Shown: in pieces, positions 1 through 7,702 of the stretch
Numbering within the stretch: position 1 is the first letter of the stretch
Layout of the letters: each line of letters opens with the position of its first letter
Source of the DNA: Bacteroidales bacterium
GTDB taxonomy: Bacteria > Bacteroidota > Bacteroidia > Bacteroidales > JALTDM01
Direction of reading: 5' to 3'
NCBI GenBank assembly: GCA_026996635.1
Contig: JALWKH010000428.1
Location: forward strand, 730-9,156
DNA length: 8,427 nt
Notes under the pieces: generated by a model
Told to the model about the DNA's origin: nothing
The model's input: only the letters and a program-made list of their open reading frames with translations
Database searches by the model: none
Program-made: the position numbers and the translations under genes

Positions 1-856
1 AAAATCCTTTGATTCCGTTTGTTATCAGGCTTGTTTGGTTCAGAGCAAAATTATCGTCTGCATTTGGCGGAAGATGCCTTATTTTTCGCAATTTCCGCTT
101 TAGTTCGAGTTTTAATTTGGCAATATCCACATTTTTTTTGCACTTTACCATTATGTAAGGTTGTGATGCTTCGTTGTCTATGTCCATTATTCTGTATGCG
201 GCGGTAACGGGAATTAAGACAAACCTGTCTATGTCAAAGCCCATATTTATGCCTTGCTTTTCAAAAACTCCGATTACCTTAAATTTTATGCCGGAGATTT
301 TTATATATCTGCCTACAGGATTTTTATCCTCAAACAGTGATTGTGCAATGTCTTGTCCGAGAATGGCTACATTTTTACCGTAACGGTCTTCTTGTTTAGT
401 GAAGTATCGGCCTTTGTCAATGTCGTAGTTGTTAATTTGGTTGAAAGAGAATGTGGTGGCAACAGTTGTAATGGCGTTTAATGAGTTCTTTTTACTTTTG
501 ATATTTTGAGACGAAAGAGAGACAAAAGCTACTGCAGATGCATTTTTTAAGCTGTTTTTCAGTTCTTTGTATTCTTTGTAAGTTGGAGTAGGCCTGTTTA
601 CATATTTCCACCAAGGAAAGTTCCTACCGTCTGTAACCCAAGGCCATTTTTGCACATAGATAACATCGTCGCCGAGGTTGCCCAAGTTTTCGCTAATAAA
701 ACTTTCCAAAGAGTCTATTATCGAGAAGATGGAAACGATTACGAATATTCCGATAGTAATACCCAGTAATGAAAGTAAAGTTCTTAATTTGTTGGTAACC
801 AATGAAGAAATGGCATAAACAAAACTTTCTTTTATTTGCCGTAAAATTATTCTCAT
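1..856 (-). CDS. MacB/FtsX-type ABC transporter permease, N-terminal part (runs off the left edge)
   Basis: Only the first 285 codons are present; the reading frame is open to the window edge. The product starts MRIILRQIKESFVYAISSLV, followed by a conserved NKLRTLLSLLGITIGIFVIV segment that forms the first membrane helix (about residues 22-46). A long extracytoplasmic domain comes next, with the WPW...WWKY...RPTP pattern I associate with Bacteroidetes members of this family, and later a G-x-Y-I-K-I...F-K-V-I-G-V-F-E-K core. This is the layout of MacB_PCD/FtsX permeases, in which one N-terminal helix precedes a periplasmic domain and three C-terminal helices follow. Those last helices would lie beyond base 1. 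Such permeases pair with an ABC ATPase (MacB/LolD type) and export or extract substrates by mechanotransmission. No ATPase gene is visible here, so the substrate is unknown. ATG at 856 is the natural start; an in-frame TTG two codons upstream is less likely. It lies 51 bases after eno, beyond a terminator. Confidence 0.88.
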   Translation of the reverse strand, partial: MRIILRQIKESFVYAISSLVTNKLRTLLSLLGITIGIFVIVSIFSIIDSLESFISENLGNLGDDVIYVQKWPWVTDGRNFPWWKYVNRPTPTYKEYKELKNSLKNASAVAFVSLSSQNIKSKKNSLNAITTVATTFSFNQINNYDIDKGRYFTKQEDRYGKNVAILGQDIAQSLFEDKNPVGRYIKISGIKFKVIGVFEKQGINMGFDIDRFVLIPVTAAYRIMDIDNEASQPYIMVKCKKNVDIAKLKLELKRKLRKIRHLPPNADDNFALNQTSLITNGIKGF

Positions 857-871
857 TGGCAATAAAAACTA

Positions 872-898
872 AAAAAGAGGCTGCAAGAGCCTCTTTTT
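872..898 (-). terminator. Intrinsic terminator of eno
   Basis: A perfect 11-bp stem (872-882 with 888-898) closes a 5-base loop. Read on the minus strand it is A-rich, then AGAGGCT-loop-AGCCTCT, then a run of six T. It starts 10 bases after the eno stop codon. The A and T tracts flank both sides, so it could act in both directions. It ends only 15 bases before the ATG of the downstream permease gene. Confidence 0.88.
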
Positions 899-907
899 AT
901 TGTTGAA

Positions 908-2209
<1,302 letters not shown>

Positions 2210-2220
2210 TTAAACATTAA

Positions 2221-2228
2221 CAAAAGTA
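2221..2228 (-). promoter_or_regulatory. Putative Bacteroidetes -7 element for eno
   Basis: The minus strand reads TACTTTTG, an exact match to the TAnnTTTG consensus of Bacteroidetes primary-sigma promoters. It ends 29 bases before the eno ATG, which implies a short 5' leader of about 20 bases. I see no well-spaced -33 TTG: the nearest is only 12 bases upstream. The assignment therefore rests on the -7 motif and its position in the gap after the preceding terminator. Confidence 0.55.
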
Positions 2229-2263
2229 ACTTATTTTTTCCAATAATATTATTTTACAGGCAT

Positions 2264-2305
2264 AAAAAAACAAAAGGCATCTCCCGATAAAGGAAGACGC
2301 CTTTT
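2264..2305 (-). terminator. Intrinsic terminator after the T9SS-secreted protein gene
   Basis: On the minus strand, AAAAGGC (complement of 2299-2305) pairs with GCCTTTT (complement of 2272-2278). The inner part of the stem continues with mismatches (2280-2282 with 2295-2297 region, then a short CC/GG pair). The 3' side runs into a T-rich tract (TTTTGTTTTTTT). It starts about 20 bases past the stop codon at 2325. Confidence 0.8.
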
Positions 2306-2324
2306 ATTCCGAAGTTATATCGTA

Positions 2325-4172
2325 TTATTTTTTCAACAATTTGATTGTGTGTGATTCATTACCTTTTGTTAATTCTACAAAATATACTCCCGGTTTAAAA
2401 TCTTTGATGTTAACTAATTGAAGGTTAGATTTTACTTTCCCTTCTTTTACCTTAACTCCAACCAAGTTTGATATTTTGTATGTGTATCCGCTTGCATTTG
2501 TAATGACAAATTCATTTTCAGCAGGGTTGGGGTAAATTCTGAAATCGTTTTTGTCTTTATAACTCACTGCATTAGTAAAAGGTAAAGCCAACTTCGTTGT
2601 TTGTAAAACTTCTTTGGTTCCGTCATCTTGCAAGAAGATAACAACATCGCAATTTGCAAGATTCCATGTAGAGTCCGCTGTGAAATTATATGAAAATTCT
2701 GCAGAATCTTCGGCACTTGCAAAAGAAACTGTTTCTCCCGTGGCACCCGGAATCATTTTTCTAAGAGCAAAGTTCACTTTTGATAATCCTTGCCAGCTCC
2801 TCGGTATATCTGTTTCGGTAATAGCTACAAATAACGACTTGTTACCCGGGAAATAGTCGGAAAATTGGTTAATTTTCACATTTACGGTATATTCATTGTT
2901 GCCGTTTGCCACTACTTCGGGAGTGATGGTGTACAAAGCTTTATGAACAATTCGTTCTTCATAAGAAGGCTGATAGGCACTATACAAACTTTGTGTGTGA
3001 TCTCCGCCTACCCATTCGTGGAAACTTCCGTCCATTTCAACGGTTGGTGTACCTCCTACATTGTAATAACTTACTCTTGTGTCTACCACAGGTAAGTAAA
3101 ATTCGTCAGAACCTTGCCACTGGGTATGGTATGCGACAGGAGCGATTTTATCTCCGTTTGCAACCATATCATCTATACCTAAAGCTGCACCGGGGCAATA
3201 ATAACAATTTACTTCGGTAAATTCTTCTACAAGAACATAATCCCTGTCAACCCCTCCGGGTATATTTACAGATGCTTCATTAGATGCTAATGAGTATCCT
3301 TCGCCGTTGTAATACCCTCTGACAACATAGACATAATCGCCCGGATATACATTGGGATCAGTGTAAGAAGTTCCTGTTATATTGTTTGCTATTTCTATTC
3401 CGTTTCTGAAAACTGCATAACTAGCGGGAGCATTTGCAGGTGCTTCCCAAGTTAAATCAACATCTTTATTATTTAATGTTGCAGTAAGATTTAAAGGTGC
3501 ATCTAGGGCTGAAAGTGACGGATCAAAAACCACATCGTCCATGTATAAGCCTGATGTTTCATTTTGATTGTCTCCTGTCCAACCGAAAAAGTCAAAAGCA
3601 TCAAGTTTTAAGTTATTGTTACCGCCATATGCACCTTCACTCCATTTCCAAGAATATACTTCAGAGTTATTTACAACGAATGTTGCTAAATCTTGGTCTA
3701 AATCTACATATAGTTCAATTGGGAACCAAGTGTCATATGGAAATGAGAAAGTGGCAGATTCCGCACCGTTTGCATCAATAGAACCTTGACCGCCTGAACG
3801 GAAATATACTTGAAAACCCCAAATACTGTTACTTCCTGCAAAATCCTGAAGAGCGTTGAAATATCCTATTTTTCCACTTTCAATATATGCCATGAAAGTT
3901 AGCTTGGTTTTACCTGTTGTGATATCATTAACATTAAGAACTAAATCGTTGTTATTAGCAATAATAATACTGTTGGAGTCTGAATATGCTATTGCATTAG
4001 TCACTAATGGGTCTTCCGAACTTCCGGGTGAATTGCTCCAAGTTGTCCAAGGGCTGCCTGCTTGTTGGGCAAATGGTTGCCCTGCAGTATAAGAATCAAA
4101 ATTTTCGTTTACTTGTGCTTTTAATATCCAACCGGAAAGCACGGCAATTAATAAAATAGTTATCCTTTTCAT
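2325..4172 (-). CDS. T9SS-secreted multidomain protein: lectin-like, Fn3-like, Omp28/thioredoxin-like domains, Por sorting domain
   Basis: A 615-residue secreted protein of unknown role. A signal peptide occupies residues 1-19 (MKRITILLIAVLSGWILKA, likely cut before Gln20). Residues about 21-218 start with ENFDSY and end GLYMDDVVFDP, a beta-rich concanavalin/lectin-like pattern often found in surface proteins. Residues about 225-305 look like a fibronectin type III domain (APLNLTATLNNKDVDLTWEA). Residues about 311-535 resemble Omp28-related proteins: VLVEEFTEVNCYYCPGA has a thioredoxin-type CxxC (Cys323, Cys326), and GGTPTVEMDG supplies the expected cis-Pro loop (Pro376). The C-terminal ~75 residues carry the type A T9SS sorting signal (YPNPAENEFVI at 547-557, GVYFVEL, ending IKLLKK), so export across the outer membrane and surface anchoring or release are expected. 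The gene starts 6 bases after the small membrane protein gene and ends at a terminator. A redox activity is inference from CxxC only. Confidence 0.9.
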   Translation of the reverse strand: MKRITILLIAVLSGWILKAQVNENFDSYTAGQPFAQQAGSPWTTWSNSPGSSEDPLVTNAIAYSDSNSIIIANNNDLVLNVNDITTGKTKLTFMAYIESGKIGYFNALQDFAGSNSIWGFQVYFRSGGQGSIDANGAESATFSFPYDTWFPIELYVDLDQDLATFVVNNSEVYSWKWSEGAYGGNNNLKLDAFDFFGWTGDNQNETSGLYMDDVVFDPSLSALDAPLNLTATLNNKDVDLTWEAPANAPASYAVFRNGIEIANNITGTSYTDPNVYPGDYVYVVRGYYNGEGYSLASNEASVNIPGGVDRDYVLVEEFTEVNCYYCPGAALGIDDMVANGDKIAPVAYHTQWQGSDEFYLPVVDTRVSYYNVGGTPTVEMDGSFHEWVGGDHTQSLYSAYQPSYEERIVHKALYTITPEVVANGNNEYTVNVKINQFSDYFPGNKSLFVAITETDIPRSWQGLSKVNFALRKMIPGATGETVSFASAEDSAEFSYNFTADSTWNLANCDVVIFLQDDGTKEVLQTTKLALPFTNAVSYKDKNDFRIYPNPAENEFVITNASGYTYKISNLVGVKVKEGKVKSNLQLVNIKDFKPGVYFVELTKGNESHTIKLLKK

Positions 4173-4178
4173 GACTTA

Positions 4179-4631
4179 TTATTTTTTGTTTTTTTCTATG
4201 ATTTTATCCAATGATTCCAAAAGATGTTTGATGTCTAATTTAGTAAAACCTGAAAGGCTTATAGGTACATGTTCTTTTATTTCATCTTTTATCTTTTCAA
4301 AAAGCACTAATTCTTTTCTTAAGCCGGAATTCCTAATTTCATATCTTTCGAGATTTTCATGGGCAAATGAAATTTTTTCCCGTTTTCCCGAATATTCAAA
4401 TTCAATTTTACCGTCTTCGTCACTATACGAAAGCAAATAATACTTTCTCAGATATAAAATGTATTGTGCCACCAAATAAAAAACAAAAACCCCGATAACC
4501 GTTTCTTTGTTCTCATATTGCACAATATCGGGAGCTGTTACATACCATACCAAAACTCCTAATAAAAGCAACAAAAGTAACAGCTGGAATGCTTTGTACT
4601 GTTTAATAAATTTTTCGTTTGAAATTCTCAT
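4179..4631 (-). CDS. Small membrane protein of unknown function, two N-terminal helices plus a soluble C-terminal domain
   Basis: I do not recognise a named family. The 150-residue product has two hydrophobic segments: residues about 14-33, including eight consecutive leucines at 17-24, and about 43-61 (TVIGVFVFYLVAQYILYL). They are separated by a short polar loop. The rest (about 65-150) is charged and seems to alternate short strands (YLLSYSDEDGKIEFEYS, ISFAHENLERYEI, KELVLFE) before a final amphipathic helix (LDIKHLLESLDKIIEKNKK). That order of strands capped by one helix resembles bacterial PH-like (YcxB/bPH-type) domains on a two-helix anchor. This is a fold guess from pattern only. A good -7 element precedes the ATG, and the next gene (T9SS-secreted protein) starts 6 bases after the stop, so the two are probably co-transcribed. 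There is no signal peptide cleavage site; inner-membrane location is likely. Confidence 0.8.
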   Translation of the reverse strand: MRISNEKFIKQYKAFQLLLLLLLLGVLVWYVTAPDIVQYENKETVIGVFVFYLVAQYILYLRKYYLLSYSDEDGKIEFEYSGKREKISFAHENLERYEIRNSGLRKELVLFEKIKDEIKEHVPISLSGFTKLDIKHLLESLDKIIEKNKK

Positions 4632-4646
4632 CTTTTTTTAATTTTT
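4618..4646 (+). promoter_or_regulatory. Weak candidate promoter for aroB
   Basis: TTTG at 4618-4621 and TAATTTTT at 4639-4646 are 17 bases apart. The second matches TAnnTTTG at all but the last position. It ends 19 bases before the aroB ATG. If real, it lies across the start codon of the divergent gene. The region is T-rich, so a chance match is quite possible. Confidence 0.25.
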
Positions 4647-4658
4647 TTGTTACAAACG

Positions 4659-4666
4659 CAAATATA
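4659..4666 (-). promoter_or_regulatory. Putative -7 element for the small membrane protein operon
   Basis: The minus strand reads TATATTTG, an exact TAnnTTTG match followed by C. It ends 27 bases before the ATG at 4631, a usual spacing in this phylum. Its upstream base (4666) is also the A of the aroB start codon. A -33 TTG at ideal spacing is not evident; the nearest TTTG lies 27 bases upstream. Confidence 0.6.
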
Positions 4667-5634
4667 TGATATTTTTTGTCGATGAAAATACTGCAAATTA
4701 TTGTTTGCCTGTAGCGATTTCGGGATTAGGTGATAATTTTTTAGTTGTAGATATTAAAGCCGGAGAAGAGTATAAAAACTTGGAAACCACACAAAACTTA
4801 TGGGATATTTTACTCAGTAACGAAATAGACAGAAATGCAATATTGATTAATTTGGGTGGTGGTACGGTTTCCGATATAGGAGGATTTGTTGCTTCAACTT
4901 ACAAGCGTGGCATAAGGTTTATAAATGTTCCTACAACCCTTATGTCTCAGATAGATGCATCGATTGGCGGGAAAACAGGCATAAATTACGGGGGAATAAA
5001 AAATATTATCGGGACAATTAAAGAACCTGAGGCAATCTTTGTTTTTCCGAATTTTATTCTTACACAAGATCTTAGGGAACTTACATCAGGCTTTTCCGAA
5101 ATGATAAAACATGCATTGCTCAAAGGTGGTAGTTTATGGAAACGCACTAAGGAAATAACAGATTTTAACATAAATAAAATTAAAAGCCTTATTGGTGAAA
5201 ATATTGCAGTTAAATTCGATTTTGTTTCAAAAGATTTGTATGATAAAAATATCCGACACGCTTTAAATTTCGGGCATACGGTAGGACACGCCATTGAAAG
5301 TTGCAGGCTTACAAAAGGACAAAAATTATTACATGGCGAGGCTGTTGCCATAGGTATGGTTATAGAATCAGTAATTGCTGTCAGGCGTGGTATTCTTAAG
5401 AGGAAAGTTTTACAAGAAATAAGGGATTATATAGCTTTGTTTTTTGACTTGCCTAAGATTGACAATCTTGACGATATTATAGGTAATATGAAAAACGACA
5501 AAAAGAACCGTAACGGTAAAATTCGTTTTACATTGTTGGAGGATATAGGTCATTATGTGCTGGATGTTGAAGTTAAAGTACACGAAATTTATGATGCTAT
5601 AGCAGAATATAACCTTTCTTACAAAAGCTTGTGA
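4666..5634 (+). CDS. aroB: 3-dehydroquinate synthase
   Basis: Catalyses the second step of the shikimate pathway, DAHP to 3-dehydroquinate, using NAD and a divalent metal; cytoplasmic. The NAD-binding and substrate region reads NLGGGTVSDIGGF (62-74), then VPTTLMSQIDASIGGKTGIN (88-107). The metal ligands are Glu145 (SGFSEMIKHA), His204 (NFGHTVGHAIE) and His223 (LLHGEAVAIGM). Other catalytic residues found in the family are also visible: Lys148, Lys183, Arg197, Asn201 and His208. At 322 residues it is shorter than the roughly 350-360 of proteobacterial AroB. It lacks part of the N-terminal segment, which I believe is normal for Bacteroidetes versions. An in-frame stop at 4639 rules out a meaningful extension, so ATG 4666 is the start. 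It is divergent from the small membrane protein gene across 34 bases, with no other aro gene nearby. Confidence 0.96.
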   Translation: MIFFVDENTANYCLPVAISGLGDNFLVVDIKAGEEYKNLETTQNLWDILLSNEIDRNAILINLGGGTVSDIGGFVASTYKRGIRFINVPTTLMSQIDASIGGKTGINYGGIKNIIGTIKEPEAIFVFPNFILTQDLRELTSGFSEMIKHALLKGGSLWKRTKEITDFNINKIKSLIGENIAVKFDFVSKDLYDKNIRHALNFGHTVGHAIESCRLTKGQKLLHGEAVAIGMVIESVIAVRRGILKRKVLQEIRDYIALFFDLPKIDNLDDIIGNMKNDKKNRNGKIRFTLLEDIGHYVLDVEVKVHEIYDAIAEYNLSYKSL

Positions 5635-5642
5635 TTTTTTTA

Positions 5643-5673
5643 TTGTAAAATAAAACTATTAGATGTAACTTTG
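5643..5673 (+). promoter_or_regulatory. Promoter of the lgt-cysH-carbonic anhydrase group
   Basis: TTG at 5643-5645 and TAACTTTG at 5666-5673 are 20 bases apart. This is the best full match in the window to the Bacteroidetes promoter (-33 TTG, -7 TAnnTTTG). It sits entirely between the aroB stop and the lgt ATG at 5689. Transcription would start near 5680, giving a leader of about 10 bases. The element contains the in-frame TTG (5671) that a gene caller might take as the lgt start. Confidence 0.7.
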
Positions 5674-5688
5674 CCCAAAATTACTGAG

Positions 5689-6504
5689 ATGATTTTCGAT
5701 TATATTGTATGGAATGTTGACCCCGAGCTTTTTCATATCGGCAACTTAACGGTTAGGTGGTACGGAGTTTTGTTTGCCACTGCTTTTATTGTGAGTTATT
5801 ACATTTTTGCAAAATTTTACAAAGAAGCCGGTATCCCTATCGAAAAACTTGATAAACTGACATTTTATGTGGCAATAGGTACAATAATCGGTGCCCGTTT
5901 AGGGCATGTGTGTTTTTATGAGCCCGGTTATTATTGCTCAAATCCGTCCGAAATTTGGAAAATATGGCACGGCGGGTTGGCAAGTCACGGTGCCGCAATT
6001 GGTATTTTGATTGCAATTTGGCTGTATTCCATTAAGTTTGAAAAAACATTTTGGTGGCTTTTGGACAGAATTGGAATTGTTGTTGCAATAAGTGGTGTTT
6101 TTATTCGTTTGGGAAATTTGATGAATAGTGAAATTGTGGGTGCACCCACAAAGGTGCCCTGGGCATTTGCTTTTGTGAGGGACAATTTTGAAAGAGGATT
6201 GCCTGCCGATTTTACGAGACATCCTTCCCAAATTTACGAGGCATTGGGTTATTTGATAATTTTTGTTGTTTTGTATTGGTTGTATAAAAAGAAACCGCAA
6301 CTGAAAGAATATGAAGGTTACCTTTTCGGTTTATTTTTGATTCTTTTGTTCGGATTTAGGTTTTTTGTAGAATTTTTCAAAGATGTTCAAGTTCCTTTCG
6401 AACAACGATTGCCGCTGGATCTGGGACAATTATTGAGTATTCCGTTTATTTTGGCGGGAATTTACATTATGTATTGGGCTAAAAAGAAACATGCTGCAAA
6501 ATGA
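5689..6504 (+). CDS. lgt: Phosphatidylglycerol-prolipoprotein diacylglyceryl transferase
   Basis: Inner-membrane enzyme that transfers diacylglycerol from phosphatidylglycerol to the lipobox cysteine of prolipoproteins, the first step of lipoprotein maturation. With the ATG start it has 271 residues and multiple hydrophobic helices. Family landmarks, in order: VRWYG (22-26), GARLGHVCFYEP (68-79), WHGGLASHGA (93-102) with the conserved His100, the Lgt signature RLGNLMNSEIVGAPT (140-154) with Arg140, Asn143, Glu148 and Gly151, HPSQIYEA (178-185), and RFFVEFFKD (224-232) with a second conserved Arg/Glu pair. LDLGQLLSIP (244-253) precedes the last helix. The frame is open to a TTG at 5671, but that codon lies inside the -7 promoter element, so ATG 5689 is the better start. 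Its stop overlaps the cysH start by 4 bases (ATGA), suggesting translational coupling. Confidence 0.96.
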   Translation: MIFDYIVWNVDPELFHIGNLTVRWYGVLFATAFIVSYYIFAKFYKEAGIPIEKLDKLTFYVAIGTIIGARLGHVCFYEPGYYCSNPSEIWKIWHGGLASHGAAIGILIAIWLYSIKFEKTFWWLLDRIGIVVAISGVFIRLGNLMNSEIVGAPTKVPWAFAFVRDNFERGLPADFTRHPSQIYEALGYLIIFVVLYWLYKKKPQLKEYEGYLFGLFLILLFGFRFFVEFFKDVQVPFEQRLPLDLGQLLSIPFILAGIYIMYWAKKKHAAK

Positions 6505-7163
6505 AATTTGAAGAATTTAAGGCAAAAATAGAAGAATATAAAAGTAGGGGATTGAAGTTATTTGCAACCTCTTCTTTTCAAACTCATAGTATAGTTATGC
6601 TGCATCTGTTGAGCAAGATTGACAGAAGCATACCCGTTTATTTTATCAATACCGGTTATTTATTTCCCGAAACTATTGAGTATAAGGATAAAATAGCAAG
6701 TCTTTTCGGTTTAAATGTTATTGACACTTACCCGCTTATACCTAAAAGCCAGCAAAAAGACGAACTGGGCAACTTGCTTTTCACAACCGATCCCGACTAT
6801 TGTTGCTACATAAATAAGGTTCAACCATTGGAGCCGGTACTTATTCAACATGATGTATGGATAAACGGAGTAAGATCCGACCAAACCGAAGTGAGAAAGA
6901 ACTTTAAAGTGGAACAGCCGGCAAAACACGGGGTGTTAAGGTTCCATCCGATGTTGGATTGGACTAAACGGGATATTTACAGGTACATAAAAGAACATAA
7001 TTTGCCTAAACATCCGTTGGAAGAAAAAGGATATGCTTCCATAGGTTGTGAGCCTTGCACACGCAAGTTGGACTTATCAACCCTGGATGAACGAAGTGCC
7101 AGGTGGTTCGGTCTTAAAAAGACTGAATGCGGATTAAATACCGACTTGGTAGAAAATAAATGA
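6501..7163 (+). CDS. cysH: Assimilatory adenylyl-sulfate (APS/PAPS) reductase, Fe-S type
   Basis: Reduces activated sulfate (APS or PAPS) to sulfite with a thioredoxin-like electron donor; cytoplasmic. Residues 20-35 (LFATSSFQTHSIVMLH) form the nucleotide-binding loop of the PAPS-reductase fold, followed by NTGYLFPET (50-58) and GVRSDQT (123-129). The paired cysteines Cys101-Cys102 (DYCCYINKVQPL) plus Cys183 and Cys186 (GCEPC) match the [4Fe-4S] ligands of APS reductases; enzymes that use only PAPS, such as that of E. coli, lack them. APS is therefore the likely substrate. The catalytic cysteine is Cys210 in KTECGLN, where the family norm is ECGLH, so the usual His is Asn213. At 220 residues it is slightly short for the family. 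It overlaps lgt by 4 bases and precedes the hexapeptide gene by 3. No sulfate permease, adenylyltransferase or sulfite reductase gene is in the window. Confidence 0.92.
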   Translation: MKFEEFKAKIEEYKSRGLKLFATSSFQTHSIVMLHLLSKIDRSIPVYFINTGYLFPETIEYKDKIASLFGLNVIDTYPLIPKSQQKDELGNLLFTTDPDYCCYINKVQPLEPVLIQHDVWINGVRSDQTEVRKNFKVEQPAKHGVLRFHPMLDWTKRDIYRYIKEHNLPKHPLEEKGYASIGCEPCTRKLDLSTLDERSARWFGLKKTECGLNTDLVENK

Positions 7164-7166
7164 CTT

Positions 7167-7676
7167 ATGGGCATTATTGAAGTAAGAGGCAAAAAGCCGG
7201 TATTCGGAAAGAACTGTTTTGTTGCGGATACGGCTACAATTACAGGAGATTTTGTTTGTGGAGACAACTGCAGCTTTTGGTTTGGATCTGTGATAAGGGG
7301 AGACGTAAACAGCATTAGGCTGGGTAATAATGTAAATGTGCAGGATAATGCAGTATTGCATTGTACATATGAAAAAACTAAATTGATTATCGGAGATAAT
7401 GTTTCCATAGCACATTCGGCAGTGGTTCACGGTTGCACAATAGGAAACAATGTATTGGTCGGTATTGGTGCCATTGTGCTTGATAATGCAGTGGTTGAAG
7501 ACAATGTGATAATTGCAGCGGGAAGTGTGGTAAAGGAAGGGCAGGTTTTGGAAGCAAACAGCGTTTATGCAGGTGTGCCTGCAAGAAAGATTAAGGATTT
7601 GGATAAGGGTATGACAAGGGAATATATCGAAAGGATTGCAAAAAATTATGTAAAATATTCGGAGTGGTATAAATAA
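7167..7676 (+). CDS. Gamma-class carbonic anhydrase-like hexapeptide-repeat protein
   Basis: A complete 169-residue left-handed beta-helix protein of the YrdA/PaaY/CamH family. Hexapeptide repeats run through most of the length (for example ATITGDFVCGDNC, LIIGDNVSIAHSAVV, VLVGIGAIVLDNAVV). A C-terminal helix (YIERIAKNYVKYSEWY) follows a typical VYAGVPARKIKDL turn. The three metal-binding histidines of gamma carbonic anhydrases are visible as His65 (AVLHC), His83 and His88 (SIAHSAVVHGC). Arg44 and Asp46 (RGD) and Gln59-Asp60 correspond to the conserved trimer-interface and active-site residues. The acidic loop of archaeal Cam, with its proton-shuttle Glu, is absent, so this is the CamH-like subtype. 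Carbonic anhydrase activity in that subtype is variable, and a role as an acyltransferase-like or unknown enzyme cannot be excluded. It starts 3 bases after the cysH stop, in the same probable operon. Confidence 0.9.
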   Translation: MGIIEVRGKKPVFGKNCFVADTATITGDFVCGDNCSFWFGSVIRGDVNSIRLGNNVNVQDNAVLHCTYEKTKLIIGDNVSIAHSAVVHGCTIGNNVLVGIGAIVLDNAVVEDNVIIAAGSVVKEGQVLEANSVYAGVPARKIKDLDKGMTREYIERIAKNYVKYSEWYK

Positions 7677-7702
7677 ACTTGAAAATTAAAACATTAAATG
7701 TT

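Noticed and set aside
19..383. Plus-strand open frames of 62 and 69 codons at the left edge
   Set aside because: The minus strand here is an uninterrupted MacB-like permease frame; the plus-strand products look like random low-complexity sequence.
3497..3789. Two overlapping plus-strand open frames of 73 and 94 codons
   Set aside because: Both are antisense to the T9SS-secreted protein, whose signal peptide, domains and sorting signal are continuous through this region.
4560..4582. Leucine run in the small membrane protein as a possible slippage or phase-variable tract
   Set aside because: The codons are mixed (TTA, CTT, TTG), so there is no homopolymer or simple repeat long enough for slipped-strand switching.
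6977..7430. Minus-strand open frames of 98 and 143 codons across the cysH/hexapeptide junction
   Set aside because: They oppose two clearly recognised plus-strand genes and carry no family features; they arise from codon bias of the sense genes.
7200..7560. Apparent periodic repeats in the nucleotide sequence
   Set aside because: They follow the hexapeptide repeats of the beta-helix protein and are not exact DNA repeats; there is no spacer-repeat structure as in CRISPR.
7677..7702. Possible attachment site or promoter before the methyltransferase
   Set aside because: The 26 bases show no TAnnTTTG element, inverted repeat or duplicated gene end that would mark an integration site.
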